DNA of 64,000 nt from Petaurus breviceps papuanus (GCA_028583685.1 JAMXIF010001253.1:74211461-74275460), one strand, 5' to 3'; counted from the first letter of the stretch, positions 1-11,995 are shown. The notes: generated from the letters alone by a model not told the origin. Numbers and translations: made by a program.

Positions 1-1580
1 AGTAAGACTCAGATCCCTTGGCATTGTATTTTTGTAGCATCATGGGAAGGAACAGAGTAATTAATGTCTCTATCTTTTTATTTGTTTTGTTTGTTTCGAA
101 CCTTATCTTTGGGCAGCTTTTCCTGGTTCTTTCTGAAATGTTGCTCCAGCTGACACACTTCTTGAAAATGGTGTTTTACAAGGGAAAAATAGCAAATGCC
201 AAGATAGTATCTTTGTAACGGATTGAGTATTGACACGTCATAGGTAGTGTTGGCATTTTATTCAATGAGGATGAGCCTTTTGGCCTATATTTGGAATTTT
301 GAAATTATAGAGAATGGAGTTTTGGGAATATTCTCTCTTTCCTGATTGCTTCCTCAACAGACACAGTTGAGACCTCAGAATATACTCTCAGGCATGAATA
401 TTCAGCCCAGACTAAGGTCTGTTATCTCTGGTAATTGCCAACCCTTGGCATCCAGGCTGTCTCAAGAATCAGCTCTGAATCCCTGAAGCTCCATAGAGAG
501 CAAGACAAGAACCAGACTTATTCTTTGAAAAAAAGGGAAAAGAAAGCCTGGCCCCCATGTGCTTCAGGATAAAGGTCCATGTTACAATTATTCCAAAAGG
601 TGCTTCCATAGAAATTTATGTCAGATAGAGTTCTTCACTACTGCCAATAGTTTGTGGTGAAGGGGGGGGGGAGGTGTCAGTATTTTTTCTGAACAAAAGG
701 GTATCTCATTCTGCTACATATACTTGTCATGGCCTCATCACCACTTTTTCCTTGCTATAGGCACAGGATGTGGCCCCCAGTGGGCAGCATTAGAGGCTGT
801 TCCTCAGTCTCTCAGCTGATCTGGCCTACTGGTCTCTCCTACGACTGCCTGGAGGACAGCAAGAGACAGAACAGCTGTCATTGTCAGCAGCAACATAAAA
901 TAAGTGTTTCTAGAAGTTTTCTTTTCAGGGCTGTTTTGTATAACATTAAAACACACACACACACAAATCACTGCTTGCATTGGTATAGAACTATTTACTT
1001 TTTAAAATACTTTGACAGTACTAGCAAGTAGACATTAAAGGTTATTTCACTTCCTTTGAAAGCCAGCTGCCAACCTCAATTTTTTAAAGATCAGACATAA
1101 GTGTTGGGCCATAAGAAAGACACAGTGTTTGTGATATCCTCATGTTCCATCACCCAGAATGAAGATCTAAAAACAAAAAAGAGACTTTGCCAAGCTGGTT
1201 GCAAGTAGAGAAGGAGATATGACCAATAGATATTTCTTCTAAACTTATCCACCTAATTAAGATGGAAGTCCTTTAAATAAGAACTAGAGAGTTCTTATCC
1301 ACTGTATTTTTTATGATTTTGCTCATGAGTATTGAATCCAAATTTTAGGTGCTTCATGTGTATTCTATTTTTCAGGTACTTCCCTTTTGGAAGTAGAATG
1401 TGAGTGGGGGTAGAAAAGGCAGGATGCTTATTTACAGGTGAATCCCTGTGCAGATTCAGTGCTCTGTGCATATTAGAGTAGTACTGTGAGATATAGGTAG
1501 CTATCTTCCCACACCGTCACCATAAATTCATTAAGCTGAATTAAAGAAAAAAAATGTAATGTATTTAATAGTATATTATA
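1..1580. other. unassigned AT-rich DNA
   Basis: I see no gene and no clear repeat here. There is a short G-run near 661-671 and a short CA run near 951-965. The longest frame (729-1031 +, 100 codons) has no recognisable domain and ends through the CA run, so I do not call it a gene. Confidence 0.5.
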
Positions 1581-1582
1581 GG

Positions 1583-1830
1583 CAACTAGGGTCACAATGG
1601 ATAGAATTCTGGACTTGGAGACAGGAAGACCTGAGTTCACATCTAGCCTCAGATACTAACTAGCTTGTTTGGCCAAATCATTTAATCTCCATCTGCCTCA
1701 GTTTCTTTATCTGTAAAATGGAAATAAAGCTTCCCTATTGAGAAATATTTCTAAAGTATTTAAAGTTGGGAATTAATAAAGGTGGGAATTCAATAAATGT
1801 TAAATGTCTACTACTGTCTGCCAGGCCCTG
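1583..1830 (+). repeat. MIR (CORE-SINE)
   Basis: It reads in MIR order: a tRNA-like head with 'ggacttggagacaggaagacctgagttc', the core 'cctcagatac..', then 'cctcagtttctttatctg' and 'taaaatgg'. It is diverged, so an old copy. Confidence 0.8.
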
Positions 1831-1879
1831 TGTTAAGTGGTAGGTATTAACTATTAATGATAGGAATAAAGACTAGACC

Positions 1880-2022
1880 TATGACTTTATTGGCATAAGA
1901 AGCTCCCAAATGAGGGAATTCCCTCAATCAATATAAGTTGGCACCTTCTTTATGATTAAAATCTTAGAGAGCTGTCCAGAGCACTAAAAGGTTAAGTGAT
2001 TTGCTCAGGATCACACAGATGG
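1880..2022 (-). repeat. CORE-SINE, 'gagagctg-ccagagcact' variety
   Basis: The segment 'ctgtccagagcactaaaagg' followed by 'ttaagtgatttgctcagga' matches a variant of the MIR/CORE group that recurs at 60225-60390. It lies in antisense orientation. Confidence 0.55.
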
Positions 2023-2291
2023 TATGTGTCACATATTCCAAAAAAAAGTTCACTTTGAAATAGCACCCGATGGCTTAGTCACTTCCACAAAAGCAAACTT
2101 ATTTGCTCACACACCCTTATATATGCATATGTACACAATTATGCATGGGTATTATGCTCACAAGCATATATATCACTCACTAAAATCTCACTTTGATGTG
2201 TCATTGTGCTATGAATGTGACCCTATTCTGTGCTCCCAGAGCACAAACTCTGGTAATTCCTGCCAAGGTGAAAGGCAGAAGGTAAGGGGAT

Positions 2292-2548
2292 AAGCATCTG
2301 TGTGGTTCCTGCTATGTATCAGCCACACAGTGCTAAGCACCTTCCCAGTGGTATCTCACTGGAACTTCACAACCACCCCATAAGGTAGATAGTGTTATTA
2401 TCCACATTTTACAGTTGAGGAAACTGAGGCATATAGGAGTTAAGCCACTTGCTCAGAGTTACACAGTAAGTGTCTGAGGCTGAATTTGAACTTATCTCTT
2501 CCCAACTCTAGGTTGAGCCCTCTAGTTACTGTGCCTCCTCGATGAAAG
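2292..2548 (-). repeat. MIR (CORE-SINE), near full length
   Basis: Antisense MIR: 'ccacattttacagttgagga', 'aactgaggc', 'acacagtaagtgtctgaggc' and 'gaatttgaac' occur in the expected order. The small frame across it (2440-2640 -) is a by-product of the repeat. Confidence 0.85.
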
Positions 2549-2967
2549 GATTTCAAGCACAGGACTAACCACAAATCCATCACTTGCTGACTAACCAAGG
2601 TTATTTTGGCCAGGTGAATCATCCAGAAATGGTCCACCATGGGATGTCAAGCTGACTCATGAAATTAGCTCCTAATGCATCTGGGTTTTTCCAGGGGATC
2701 TGTCCCCACTACATCGAAAGCACAATTCCTATTAAATATCGAAGGATAAATGCACATCACATTTCTATTGTTTCTAATGTGTGTGAATCAGCAAACTCTT
2801 TGTATAGCCTCAGATTATAATGACACTGAGGACAAGGATTAAGTTTAACAAAAACTGTACAAACTTCACAAGGATCTACACTTAGGATATTCACCAACTG
2901 TTGAAGATGCTTAGAATATTATGTCAAACATCTAAGCCATGACAGCTTGCATTCTAAGAATGAGTTC

Positions 2968-3092
2968 ACTTTTGCATATTGCTTTAAGATTTGCAGAACA
3001 TTTTACTTACATTATCCAGTTTGATGCTCACAACAACGCTATGGGGTATTACTATTCCCATTTTACAAGTAAGGAAAGTAAGACTCAAAGAG
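2968..3092 (-). repeat. MIR fragment
   Basis: Antisense MIR half: 'gctcacaacaacgctatggg' and 'cccattttacaagtaagga' are the diagnostic blocks. It abuts another antisense MIR at 3098. Confidence 0.75.
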
Positions 3093-3097
3093 AATAT

Positions 3098-3362
3098 TAG
3101 TAATAATTAATAATAATAGCTAGCATTTATACAACACTTTAAGGTTTGCAAAGTGCTTTATAAATATCTCTTTTGATTCTCACAACAACTCTAAAATATA
3201 GGTGCTATTATAATTATCCTTATTTTACAGATGAGAAAACCGAGGCAAACAGGGGTTAAATTACTTGTCTAGGGTCTCATAAAAGTGTCTAAGATCAGAT
3301 GTGAATGCAAGTCTTCCTAACTCATGGTCCCATGCTCTACCCATTGTTCCACCTGGATGTCT
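3098..3362 (-). repeat. MIR (CORE-SINE), near full length
   Basis: Antisense MIR running from 'ctttaaggtttgcaaagtgc' through 'ttacagatgagaaaac' and 'gaggcaaacaggggttaaa' to the tRNA-like head 'ccatgctctacccattg'. It lies directly next to the previous fragment. Confidence 0.85.
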
Positions 3363-3794
3363 AATTCTAATCATATCAGACAATTAGTTTCAGAAACCCA
3401 ATTGAAAACCAGATCTTCCTGACTATGTATCCAGAAATAAATCCATCATTCCAGCCTGTAAGTGACATAACTACAGGACATACTCAAATGTGCTTCTAGC
3501 TAAAATAAATAAGCAAACTCATGTGTTATATTAAGGGAATGATGATGGCACCTAACTTGCAAGTTACATTGCAATATGTATAAATATGGTGATTTTCTGT
3601 GATAATTATGTGATGATGTGACTAAAAGTGAGATGCAACAAAGATGTTAAATCAGGTTTCTAGCTATATTTTTTGTGCATTTCTTTCCTGGACAATATTA
3701 CTGTTTAGCCAGGGCCCATCTGTTCATCTGGCTATGTGTCATTTGTACAAGAGCATTGGAGACAGAGACGAATCTATAACCCATTAAATGAACA

Positions 3795-3905
3795 GGAGAG
3801 GAACCCCTTCGTTTTACAGGAAGCTGAGTCCCAGAGAGAAGAATTTTCTTGACTGGGGTCACAAAGCTCATCTGAGGCAGGATTCAACCTCTGGTTTTCC
3901 TGATA
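3795..3905 (-). repeat. MIR fragment
   Basis: Diverged antisense MIR core: 'ggggtcacaaagctcatct' and 'gaggcaggattcaacctctg'. A tRNA-type SINE starts about 20 bases further on. Confidence 0.6.
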
Positions 3906-3923
3906 TCAAGATTATCATCATCA

Positions 3924-4091
3924 GGGTGGCTAGATGGTACAGTGAGTAAAGTGCTGGCCTCGGAGTCAGGAGGATCTGAGTTCGGATCCGACTTCAGACA
4001 CTTAACACACACAAAAATACTAGCCATGTAACCTTGGGCAAGTTACTTAACCCCAATTGCCCTCCAAAAAAGCAAAAAAAAAAAAAAGAAA
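3924..4091 (+). mobile_element. tRNA-derived marsupial SINE (WSINE1/SINE1 type)
   Basis: The head 'gggtggctagatggtacagt' carries the Pol III box A/B-like layout, followed by 'gagtcaggaggatctgagtt', 'cttgggcaagttacttaacc' and an A-rich tail. Flanks 'aagattatcatcatc' and 'aagactaccaccatc' look like a worn target duplication with three C/T differences. Such SINEs use L1 machinery. Confidence 0.85.
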
Positions 4092-4099
4092 AGACTACC

Positions 4100-4690
4100 A
4101 CCATCTCATAATCCTGATGTGATTATACCTAGATGTGCTATGACTTCAATCCCCTTCTGAATTAGGCATGAGCCTTACCTCCCTGGACACAATATTCTGC
4201 CACTCTTCCTTATTTATGCCCCTTGGGCTTTGGTCAAACTTAAACTAAACAGACAAGAGAAGTTGGGAGGTCACTGATGGGCCTGGTAAAACCTGGGGGA
4301 AGACAAAAAGACAGAGATAAACTCTTCATGGTAGAGAAAAGAAATTCAATTCCAGGATAAATTCCAGGGAAATGAAGCCAAGGATAAAGTTCACTCCCAG
4401 GGGTAAAGAAGATGGAAGCAGGCATGCCTAAAGGGTACCTGTAGGTGGTAGGACATTATCCAAAACCCCCACACATCCCCAAACACACATTCATCTAGAC
4501 TACACCTTCTTTTTTCTGCCCAGTCCCTTCTCTCATTCTCACAAATGTGCACCAAAAAGAAATCACAACCATAAAGTCCACAGAGACACAGTGGAATGAA
4601 AGCTTTCTCGTGTAAGACAGAATCATGTTCCTCGAGTTATTTGGAAATTCATTATTAAAGTCACTTCACCACTCCATGCCTTAGGAGAGG
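4100..4690. other. unassigned DNA
   Basis: No gene or confident repeat. The small frame at 4240-4425 (-) has no known domain and no supporting context. Confidence 0.45.
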
Positions 4691-4699
4691 GCTTTCATT

Positions 4700-4800
4700 T
4701 ATTTCAAATATAAGTTCCTGAAGAGTAGGAATTCTTGACACTCCCCTCCCTTCTCCCCCAGCATCTATCACACAATTCAAGCTTAATAAATGACTGTGGA
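4700..4800 (+). repeat. L2 3' end fragment
   Basis: 'taagttcctgaagagtagga', then 'catctatcacaca' and 'aagcttaataaatgact' match the L2 3' tail, which normally ends in a gcttaataaatg-like motif. Confidence 0.6.
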
Positions 4801-4839
4801 TTAATTTATTATGATTCTGGACTAAATAGACATGTACAA

Positions 4840-4970
4840 ACAAAGATAGACAAACAAATAAGCAAATAGATTAAATATATAAGTAGATGAATGAAGAAAT
4901 GAACAGATGAATAAATAAATAGATAAATTCATGAACAAATGAATGAATGGATGGATGGATGGATGGATTT
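4840..4970. repeat. interrupted tetranucleotide repeat
   Basis: A run of ACAA/ATAA/ATGA-like tetranucleotides ends in an uninterrupted (GGAT)n stretch around 4948-4968. It begins just after an L2 tail, a common place for tetranucleotide expansion. Confidence 0.8.
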
Positions 4971-5107
4971 ATCATCTGGTAGCCCAATCTCTATTAATAA
5001 GACTCTATGAACTTATTTAGGCTGGCCCTCAGTAGGATGGAAAGGATGGTTGAGTAGACAGTGCATTAAGATTTGGTGTATGAGGAATGGGTTTACTCCA
5101 TAATAAT

Positions 5108-5200
5108 CACTTAAGCTCTTCTGACCTCAGTTTCCACTTGTATAAAACTAAATTAACTCTAAGATTCTTTTCCAGCTCTAAGCCTAAGATCATAGGATAG
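5108..5200 (+). repeat. MIR-like tail
   Basis: 'cctcagtttccacttgtata' followed by 'aagattcttttccagctcta' and 'agatcatagga' corresponds to the 3' half of a therian MIR-type SINE with an L2/CR1-type tail. Confidence 0.6.
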
Positions 5201-6460
5201 ACATAAAGTGTCTATGTGTCAAAGTGCCACATGATTTCAGATATAGATTTGTATTTATGAGAGATTGTAAGCACATGATAAATCCTGATTGATTATCAAG
5301 TAAGGGGTCAAATGAGGCTTACCATAACTCCACAAAAATCATAGAATCCATTGACTTTCTAAAGTAAGAGCTCTTCCAGTATCCCAGTGGCAGTAGGTTT
5401 TTACTCTCTTTCCAAGTCTACCCAAAGATTATTTGACCCAATTAAACCAAAATGTGATCTCTTAGGAATAGCTAGTACTTTCTGGTCCCATTAGACTAGT
5501 TAGAAATAAGTCTTGAAAAGCTAAGTGACACTCCAAAAATCACCCCAAAATTAAGCTAAAGCTGAACTTCCTAATCTCTCTATCCTCAGAATGATTCACA
5601 TGGTTCCTTCTTCGCATCAGGGGACAATTTAACTGTCAAATTTACTACAGTTTTTTTCTCAAGGAGATTTTAAGCATGAGTATTGAATATCCTTTTTTTG
5701 TTCATCTTTCCACATTCAGCTATCTGATGGGAATCTAGGGGAAAAAGTGTTTAACTCAATGCACATTTTTAGGACAGCATATCATTATTATTATTATGCA
5801 AAATATAGTACAGATGAACCCAAACCAGGATATTTTTTAAACTGAAATAGAAAATCTTTCCCAAATGGTAATCAGTTAGTAAAACCAACATGTATATTTA
5901 GCAGAATCCAATCTTCTTTATGCCAAATGTATATTTATCTCAAAGCCAGTATATTTTAAGTCAAAACAAAAAATGCTTATCTTAACCACTGTTATTGTAT
6001 TTTAACCAATACATTTTCTCCAAAATGATACTCAATAGCAGCTATTCGAGTTCTAGGTTGATTCTACCAGCAAATAGAATATTTTTAATTAAAGTGGTTC
6101 TAAATCAACAGGATTAGAATCATATAAAAATAGAACTATTCCAAAAGGAAAAAAAAAGAACCAATCACAATCATAGACAATAGTACCACTCAATAAAAGA
6201 GCTAAGCAAAATAGTGGGTTCAGTACCACCAAAATTAACCTGAAATGCAGCAAAATGCTTCTTTAGGCTCCCCTAAGAATTGAAAGGATCCCAAAATGCC
6301 ATTCCTCCTTTTATCCATCCTCTTTTCTGTGACTTCACCAAGATCACATAAATAATGCAAGACAAGACTAAACAATTTATGATATTTAATAACAATATTT
6401 TTGTTTCATTAATAATAACAGTTTTCTTAATAGAATTATCTGGGTTAGGAGCAATAGGGA
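5200..6460. other. unassigned AT-rich DNA
   Basis: No gene and no clear mobile element. A short TTA run lies near 5781-5796. The tract is repeat-poor for this window, so it may hold ancient unrecognised repeats or unique DNA. Confidence 0.45.
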
Positions 6461-6462
6461 AG

Positions 6463-6492
6463 AAAAGGCAAGGCAAAGCAAGGCAAGGCAAG
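6463..6492. repeat. (AGGCA)n microsatellite
   Basis: 'aggcaaggcaaagcaaggc' continues as five-base units up to the edge of a MIR. A spurious frame crosses it on each strand. Confidence 0.8.
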
Positions 6493-6494
6493 AG

Positions 6495-6745
6495 AATTAA
6501 GTGTCTACCATGTACCAGACATCCCGCTAAGTGCTTTGAAAATAAAATCTCACTTGATCTTCACAACAACCTTGTAAGGAAGGTATTATTATTGTCCCAG
6601 TTTTATGGTTGAAGAAACTGAGGCAAAAAGAGGTTAAATGCCTTGCCCAAGATCACACAACTTAGTGTCTGAGGCTGGATTTGAACTCAAGTAGGACTTC
6701 CTGTCTCTAGGCTTAATGATCTATCCACTGCACCACCTAGCTATA
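6495..6745 (-). repeat. MIR (CORE-SINE), near full length
   Basis: Antisense copy with 'gtctaccatgtaccagacat', 'cttcacaacaaccttgtaag', 'gaaactgaggcaaaaagagg', 'cttgcccaagatcacac' and the head complement 'ccactgcaccacctagct'. Confidence 0.88.
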
Positions 6746-6765
6746 TACATCTATAAAGTATATGT

Positions 6766-6790
6766 GTGTGCATATATATATATATATATG
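6766..6790. repeat. (TA)n / (TG)n short tandem repeat
   Basis: Alternating TG/CA then AT dinucleotides directly downstream of the MIR. Confidence 0.8.
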
Positions 6791-6949
6791 TTTAGAGAAA
6801 TAGAGTATACTCTAGAGAAAATCCATTGTCTAGAGTGATTTTACAATTTTTACCTCATATATCTGTTTTCTGATTCTCTTCTCAGTTCCTTGTATACTAT
6901 CTTCCATCTCTATTACTTAATTAAAACTGCTCTCAAAGGTCACCAAAGT

Positions 6950-7440
6950 TTTTTTTTCTTTTTTTTAGCATTAAAAAAAGGAAGTTTATTTAACAATGGT
7001 ATGGAAAGGATATTCATCAGTGATGCAGCATTGATGCAGTTTGTCACAATTTCTCTGTCTTTAAGTTAACAATGTTTCCACACTGGTTAGAAGTCTGTGT
7101 ACAGTCTGAATGAGGAGACATGTCTCTAGTGCTGCCTTTTCTATTTAGGCCACCAGAAAACTTGTCAATGGTTCAGGCCTTAGTCCTCTGGACCAATTAA
7201 GTGTCAAGGCTGATTTCAGTACCTTTTTAAGGAAAAATAAGCCTAGTCTACATATCAGAGGGCCTTAGAAAAAGCTAGTCCAGCCTATATGACAGAGACC
7301 GCAGTAAATAGTACTCCTACTAAATATACTAGCCTCCTGGTCAATCTCCTTTCATTCTCATTACCTGACTCACCCACCTTCCTCTCTACCTCTATTTAAG
7401 TCCTCAAACTGGAGGTCTTCAATATGCATGCTGATGACCC
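6950..7440 (-). pseudogene. candidate processed retrocopy (3' UTR) inside L2
   Basis: On the minus strand this insert ends with AATAAA, then 'cttccttttttta', then an A-rich run (plus 6951-6975 is T-rich). That is the signature of a reverse-transcribed polyadenylated RNA. The L2 sequence stops at 'ggtcaccaaag' on the left and resumes at 'cccaccaatgatc' on the right, so CACCAA may be a short target duplication. I do not recognise the parent gene. It could instead be an unfamiliar non-autonomous retroposon. Confidence 0.5.
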
Positions 7441-7496
7441 ACCAATGATCTCTTAATTACTAAATATAAATATATTTTTTCACTTCTCATTCTTCT

Positions 7497-7841
7497 GTAA
7501 CCTCTATTTTGAGGAATTGCCCAGTCCAGCCATCCTTCATTTTCTGGACTTCATTATCATTCCTCAGCAACCTTCTCCCTCTGTCCTTTTGGCCTCCTTC
7601 TCCACTTGGTGAGTTCCTCTTGCAACCTTCATTTTAAGGAAGGACCCAGACTTGCTATGCTTTATGTGTATGGGTACTTCCCTTCCCCCATCCCTCCACT
7701 TTTTGGTTCCCTTTCAGATTTTATCTTCCCCCTTTAGAATGTTAGCTCCTTGGAGGGACAAGCTGCATTTTTGCTTGTGTTAGTATGCCCCATGCTTAAC
7801 AAAGTTTCTGGCACATAGTAAGCACTTAATAAATGCTTGGA
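7497..7841 (+). mobile_element. insertion with an L2-type tail, inside L2
   Basis: This piece interrupts the L2 between 'cacttctcattcttct' and 'tgtctctatagcatttgac'. It ends in an L2/MIR3-like tail: 'gaatgttagctccttggagg', 'ctggcacatagtaagcactt' and 'aataaatgcttgg'. The first 200 bases are pyrimidine-rich and unidentified. It could be a 5'-truncated second L2 copy or an L2-mobilised SINE. Confidence 0.5.
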
Positions 7842-9384
7842 TGTCTCTATAGCATTTGACATTGCTGACTGCTCCCTTTTTCTGTATGTTCCATCCTCTA
7901 TTTATTTTAGTGACACTGCTCTGCAGTGGCCTTCCCCCTAGCTGTCTGACAATCTTTTTCATTCTCATTTGTGGGATCATTATTCATGTCCCCTCTCCCT
8001 ATGCATAATTGTGCCCTCCAGGTTTTGTCCTGGGTCCATTTTTCTCCTCTTTCCCCACATCATTCCCTTAGTGACCTCATCAGGTGCCATGAGATCATTT
8101 ATCTTCTCTATACAAATGACTCAAGAATCTACATATTTCTAGCCCTCCTCACTCTCCCCAAACTTTCTGTACCACCAATTTCCTGGTAGATCTCTCTATC
8201 TGGATATCACCTCTTAAAACATATTCTGGTTTGAGTTCATCTAAATTTTAGTTTATATCATAATAACAATGAATTATTAACTTAGAAATATTCACCAAGT
8301 TAGATTTTCCTACATGTATGTAACGTAGGTATCTCAAATGCACTACGTCAAGAATTGAACTCATTGTCATTCCTCCTAAGACCTTTCCTCTTCAACTACT
8401 ATTTTTGGCGAGAATTTTTCCAGGAACTATCTAGGAGTCGTTCTTGACTTTTCATTTCCCTTTATCACACTTCCCACCTCCACATATTTAATCTGTCTTT
8501 AAGACTTGTCAGTCTATTTCCACAACATCTTTCTTATCCATCCTCTTCTCTTCACCCATTCTACAATGACTATAATTCAGGACCTCATAACCTCTCAGCT
8601 AGTCTCTGTACTAGCCTTCTGATTGCTTTCCTTTACTGCAATCTTTCCCCTCTCAAATTCATCCTCCACACAGTTGACAAACCAGTATTTTTTTTTTAAA
8701 AAAGCAAGTCTAAACTTGTCACTCCCTTGCTCAAGAAGCTTCAATCACTCCCTGTGGCCTCTAGGTTAAAATGCAAACTTATCTGTTCGGCATTCAAAGC
8801 CTTTCACAGTCATATTCCAGCCAATCTTCTGAGTCTGGTTACAAATTACTGCCCCTTATATACTCTCTATTCAGCCAAAGTGATTGCTGAACAAAGCAGG
8901 GTTAAATGTAAAGCTTTTCACATGTGATACTCCACCCCCTGCCTCCATGACTTTGCATACTGTCCCTCACATCTGACATGTTCTCCTTCCTCACCTCTGA
9001 TTCTTGGAAGTGTAAGGGTCAGCTCAAGAGCCATCACTTAGAAAAATTCTAATGATCCCCTAAAACTTACTTTATATTTATTTTGTACATCTTGTATTTA
9101 TTATCTGCTTTTGTGCTTTATCTCCTCAAGCAGAATGTAAGTTCATTGAGAACAAAGACATATTCATTTTTTGTCTTTTTATCCTTAATTCCCACCATAC
9201 CACTAAATGCTAATTGTTCATTAACAATAATTACATTAGAATAAAAGCTCCTCAAGAGTAAAAAACTATTTCTTTCTTTGTACTTGTACCCCCAGTGCCT
9301 GGCACATGGTAGACATTTAATAAATTGCATATTGACTAATTAATAATGAAATTAATAAAAACTGATATTAACAATAACAAAATG

Positions 9385-9605
9385 TTTGCCTTGCAATAAC
9401 TTATACTTACAAAGAATTTTACATCTATTTTCTCATTTGGTTTTCACAACAACCTTGTGAGAGAGTTGTTTTAATATGCCTATCACTCTACAGATAAGAA
9501 AATTGAGAATCTGAAAGAATAAATGATCAAGATTACATGAGCTAAAATTTGAACTTGGGTCTTCTGACTCTAAATCTACTCATCTTCTCAATACACCATC
9601 ATGCT
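9385..9605 (-). repeat. MIR
   Basis: Antisense MIR blocks 'ttttcacaacaaccttgtga', 'ctacagataagaaaattgag' and 'gaacttgggtcttctgact' lie just downstream of the L2 tail. Confidence 0.75.
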
Positions 9606-9902
9606 TCTTTCCATTTCAACTTTTCTGCCTCTCTATTTCAAATTATTGTTAAGTCCTCAAAAGAAGAGTAACTTTTGTTTTGTGGAAAAATTAACTTAAG
9701 TTAAAGCAAGACATAGACTTTACATAAATAATCTTTATGCTTCTGTTCAAGGGACCTCAGGTGACATCTACTCTTTCAAAATACCATGACTTAAAAAATT
9801 GTTTTTCTAAACATTTCTATATATGATTCATAGAACAAGCAGATAATTTATAAGAGTGTTGACTTATGGGCAATATGACCACAGACATGTAAACATGCAC
9901 AC

Positions 9903-9905
<3 letters not shown>

Positions 9906-9950
<45 letters not shown>
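9906..9950. repeat. (CA)n microsatellite
   Basis: About 22 uninterrupted CA units. The overlapping frames on both strands (9817-10020 -, 9856-10122 +) encode poly-Thr/His or Cys/Val from it and are not genes. Confidence 0.95.
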
Positions 9951-9951
<1 letters not shown>

Positions 9952-9954
9952 CTG

Positions 9955-10905
9955 GCTTCTTCCCACCAATATGTTATTTGCAAACTCCAGGTTTCTCTTC
10001 TTTACCTGATGCCCCGTCACCCACCACTGAGCTTCTTATTCCCACACCATTCATTCCTGCTGGTCTGGGCACCTCTCCCACACAACCTAATAATTCCTTT
10101 TCATTCAGAGACCTATCTGTAATTGATAAGAACCCTGATATTTCACCAACATTTTCTCCGTTCAATCTCAATCAATATGTCTTCTTGAAGCCACCTCCTT
10201 TTAATAAGAGCCAGTGATTTTAAGGTAAACCAAGTAACTTGCAGAGGAGCATCTCCAGAAGATAGTTGTAGAATACTCAATAATTCCTGAAGAATGCCAA
10301 GTCATAGTGGATCCATACTGGATTTGAGGAATTGTGAGAAGTTGAGGATTTACAGTTGTCCTCTGTACAACCCTTGATCAAGCTGGGACTTGATCTGAAT
10401 CAATGAACTAAACTGAGCTCTAAACTGAAGCTAAATATTCAATATTTGTTATCAATAATTTAGCTAAATATATGGAAAGAATATTTTAAATATGTAGATG
10501 ACAAAGTATGGATACTAATACCAGATATAACAGAATCAAGATTTGAAAATGTATCAACAAACTGGAATTCTGAACCAAAATCAATGAAATTATATTAAAG
10601 AGGGTTAAACTGCATTTGGTTTCAAAAAAATAAATTACAAAACTAGAGAATGGAGGAAACTTGGCTTGGTGGAAGTATATGTCAAAAAATTCTAAGGATC
10701 TTAATCACAAGTTTATTATGAATCAATTATATCATATGGTTCATATCAGTAATAAATGTTTGTTAGAATGAATGAATGAATGCTAGTCTTTAAAAACTCA
10801 AATTATCTAAAATTGTATTAATAGTGTCATACCACTATATCCTGTAACTCCATTGTGTATAAAATAGTACACCCAAATTATAGGGAATGATGTTCCAAAT
10901 CTACA
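9955..10905. other. unassigned DNA
   Basis: No recognisable element. A 79-codon frame at 9978-10217 (+) is proline/serine-rich and overlaps a 65-codon frame on the other strand. Nothing shows which, if either, is real. AT-rich sequence follows to 10905. Confidence 0.4.
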
Positions 10906-10909
10906 CTAG

Positions 10910-11215
10910 TCAGAATTCATGTAGTGCATTGTGTCCAGTTCTAGTCACCACATTTTAAAAAAAAACATTGATAGTCTACAATCAGTTCTGGAAAAGATGA
11001 CCAGGATGGTTAGGGATCTGGAAACCATTCCCTATAAGGACTGGTTAAAAAGGCTGATTTGCTAAAGAGTCAAAGACTTAAAGGAGCCACTGCAGACATG
11101 AGTAATTGGGGGATATTTGGGGTGGAGCTGTAATAGAATAGAAAAGGGATCAGGCTTGTTGTATGTTTCTACTGAAAACTAGAATGAAATAAATGTAAAA
11201 ATTAGGAAGTTATAA
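10910..11215 (+). repeat. CR1/L3 LINE fragment
   Basis: 'gcattgtgtccagttctagt', 'gaaaagatgaccaggatggt', 'ccctataaggactggttaaa' and 'agggatcaggcttgttgtat' match the conserved end of CR1/L3 LINEs in sense orientation (compare the classic 'aggaccaggatggtgaaggg' block). Highly diverged and ancient. Confidence 0.7.
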
Positions 11216-11254
11216 ATTTTAATTCAACATTACATTGTTATATTAGAAAGACAT

Positions 11255-11350
11255 CATAATATATGTGTGTATATACATATGTCTGTATGTGTATATACAT
11301 ATCTATTTATGTACATATGTATGCATGTGTGTGCATGTACATACACACAC
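11255..11350. repeat. TG/TA-rich simple repeat
   Basis: Interrupted (TG)n and (TATG)n units, ending in an (AC)n run near 11340-11351. Confidence 0.8.
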
Positions 11351-11995
11351 ATACTAACCACCACTAGTAAAATTCATAGTACCCAGAGAGGTAATATTCA
11401 TTGTATAAAATGTATCTTGTTTAATCACAATTATTATTTCTAGGGAACATACAGTAGATGTTTCTAACTTCCAAATCCTCAATAGCATTCTCCTAGAATT
11501 TCAGCATGTATTTCTTCACATCCTTACTCCAACCAAATGCCATTTCCCTTCCACCCCCATATCTGAGTGCATAGCTTTTCATTTCTTTTGAAATTAAGAA
11601 GGGCCATATATTCTTCTGTTGGATGTGAGTGGCATAAATAAGAGTACCAAATGAGTAGAAAATAAGTGGTGCCCATAAATATAATACTTTTGCTCATAAA
11701 TCCCTTCAAAGTAAAATGGCTTGAACATTCAAACCAAGAGCTTCATTTTACCCACTACTGAAATCAGAAAATAAGGAGGTTTTCATTCTCAGAAATGTAA
11801 TATATTCTTTCTCTTACTACAACATTTTTATAGGTTAGTCATGGAAGAAATTCCACTTTCCAGGGTCCTAAGATAAAGACAAACTTTAGGATATTGTCCA
11901 GCAACTCACATGTAAAATGACAGCAAGGGTATTGATAAGATTTGTATACTTGGTTTACCACATATGAATCTGTGTAGGTTTGTATGCATTAAATC
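11351..11995. other. unassigned DNA
   Basis: No gene or confident repeat recognised. The 61-codon frame at 11524-11709 (-) has no domain. Confidence 0.4.

Larger units (their letters stand above)
6880..9340 (+). mobile_element. L2 LINE, interrupted 3' half
   Basis: Sense L2 reverse-transcriptase sequence is readable in order: 'aactgctctcaaaggtcacc' (6930), 'tgatctcttaattactaaat' (7446), 'atagcatttgacattgctga' (7848), 'gttttgtcctgggtccattt' (8022), 'gtcactcccttgctcaagaa' (8719), 'ttcggcattcaaagcctttc' (8787), and the 3' tail 'cagtgcctggcacatggtag' then 'tttaataaattg' near 9294-9326. It corresponds to the RT domain through the 3' UTR and is heavily decayed. Two unrelated pieces (6950-7440 and 7497-7841) interrupt it. 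Small frames at 7971-8189 and 8727-8927 are remnants of its RT reading frame. Confidence 0.88.

Noticed and set aside
3924-4091. Possible tRNA gene from the box A/B-like head
   Set aside because: It continues into the SINE body and A-tail; no cloverleaf is kept.
9817-10171. Frames on both strands around the CA repeat, including a proline-rich 79-codon frame
   Set aside because: Driven by the dinucleotide repeat or mutually overlapping on opposite strands, without domains.
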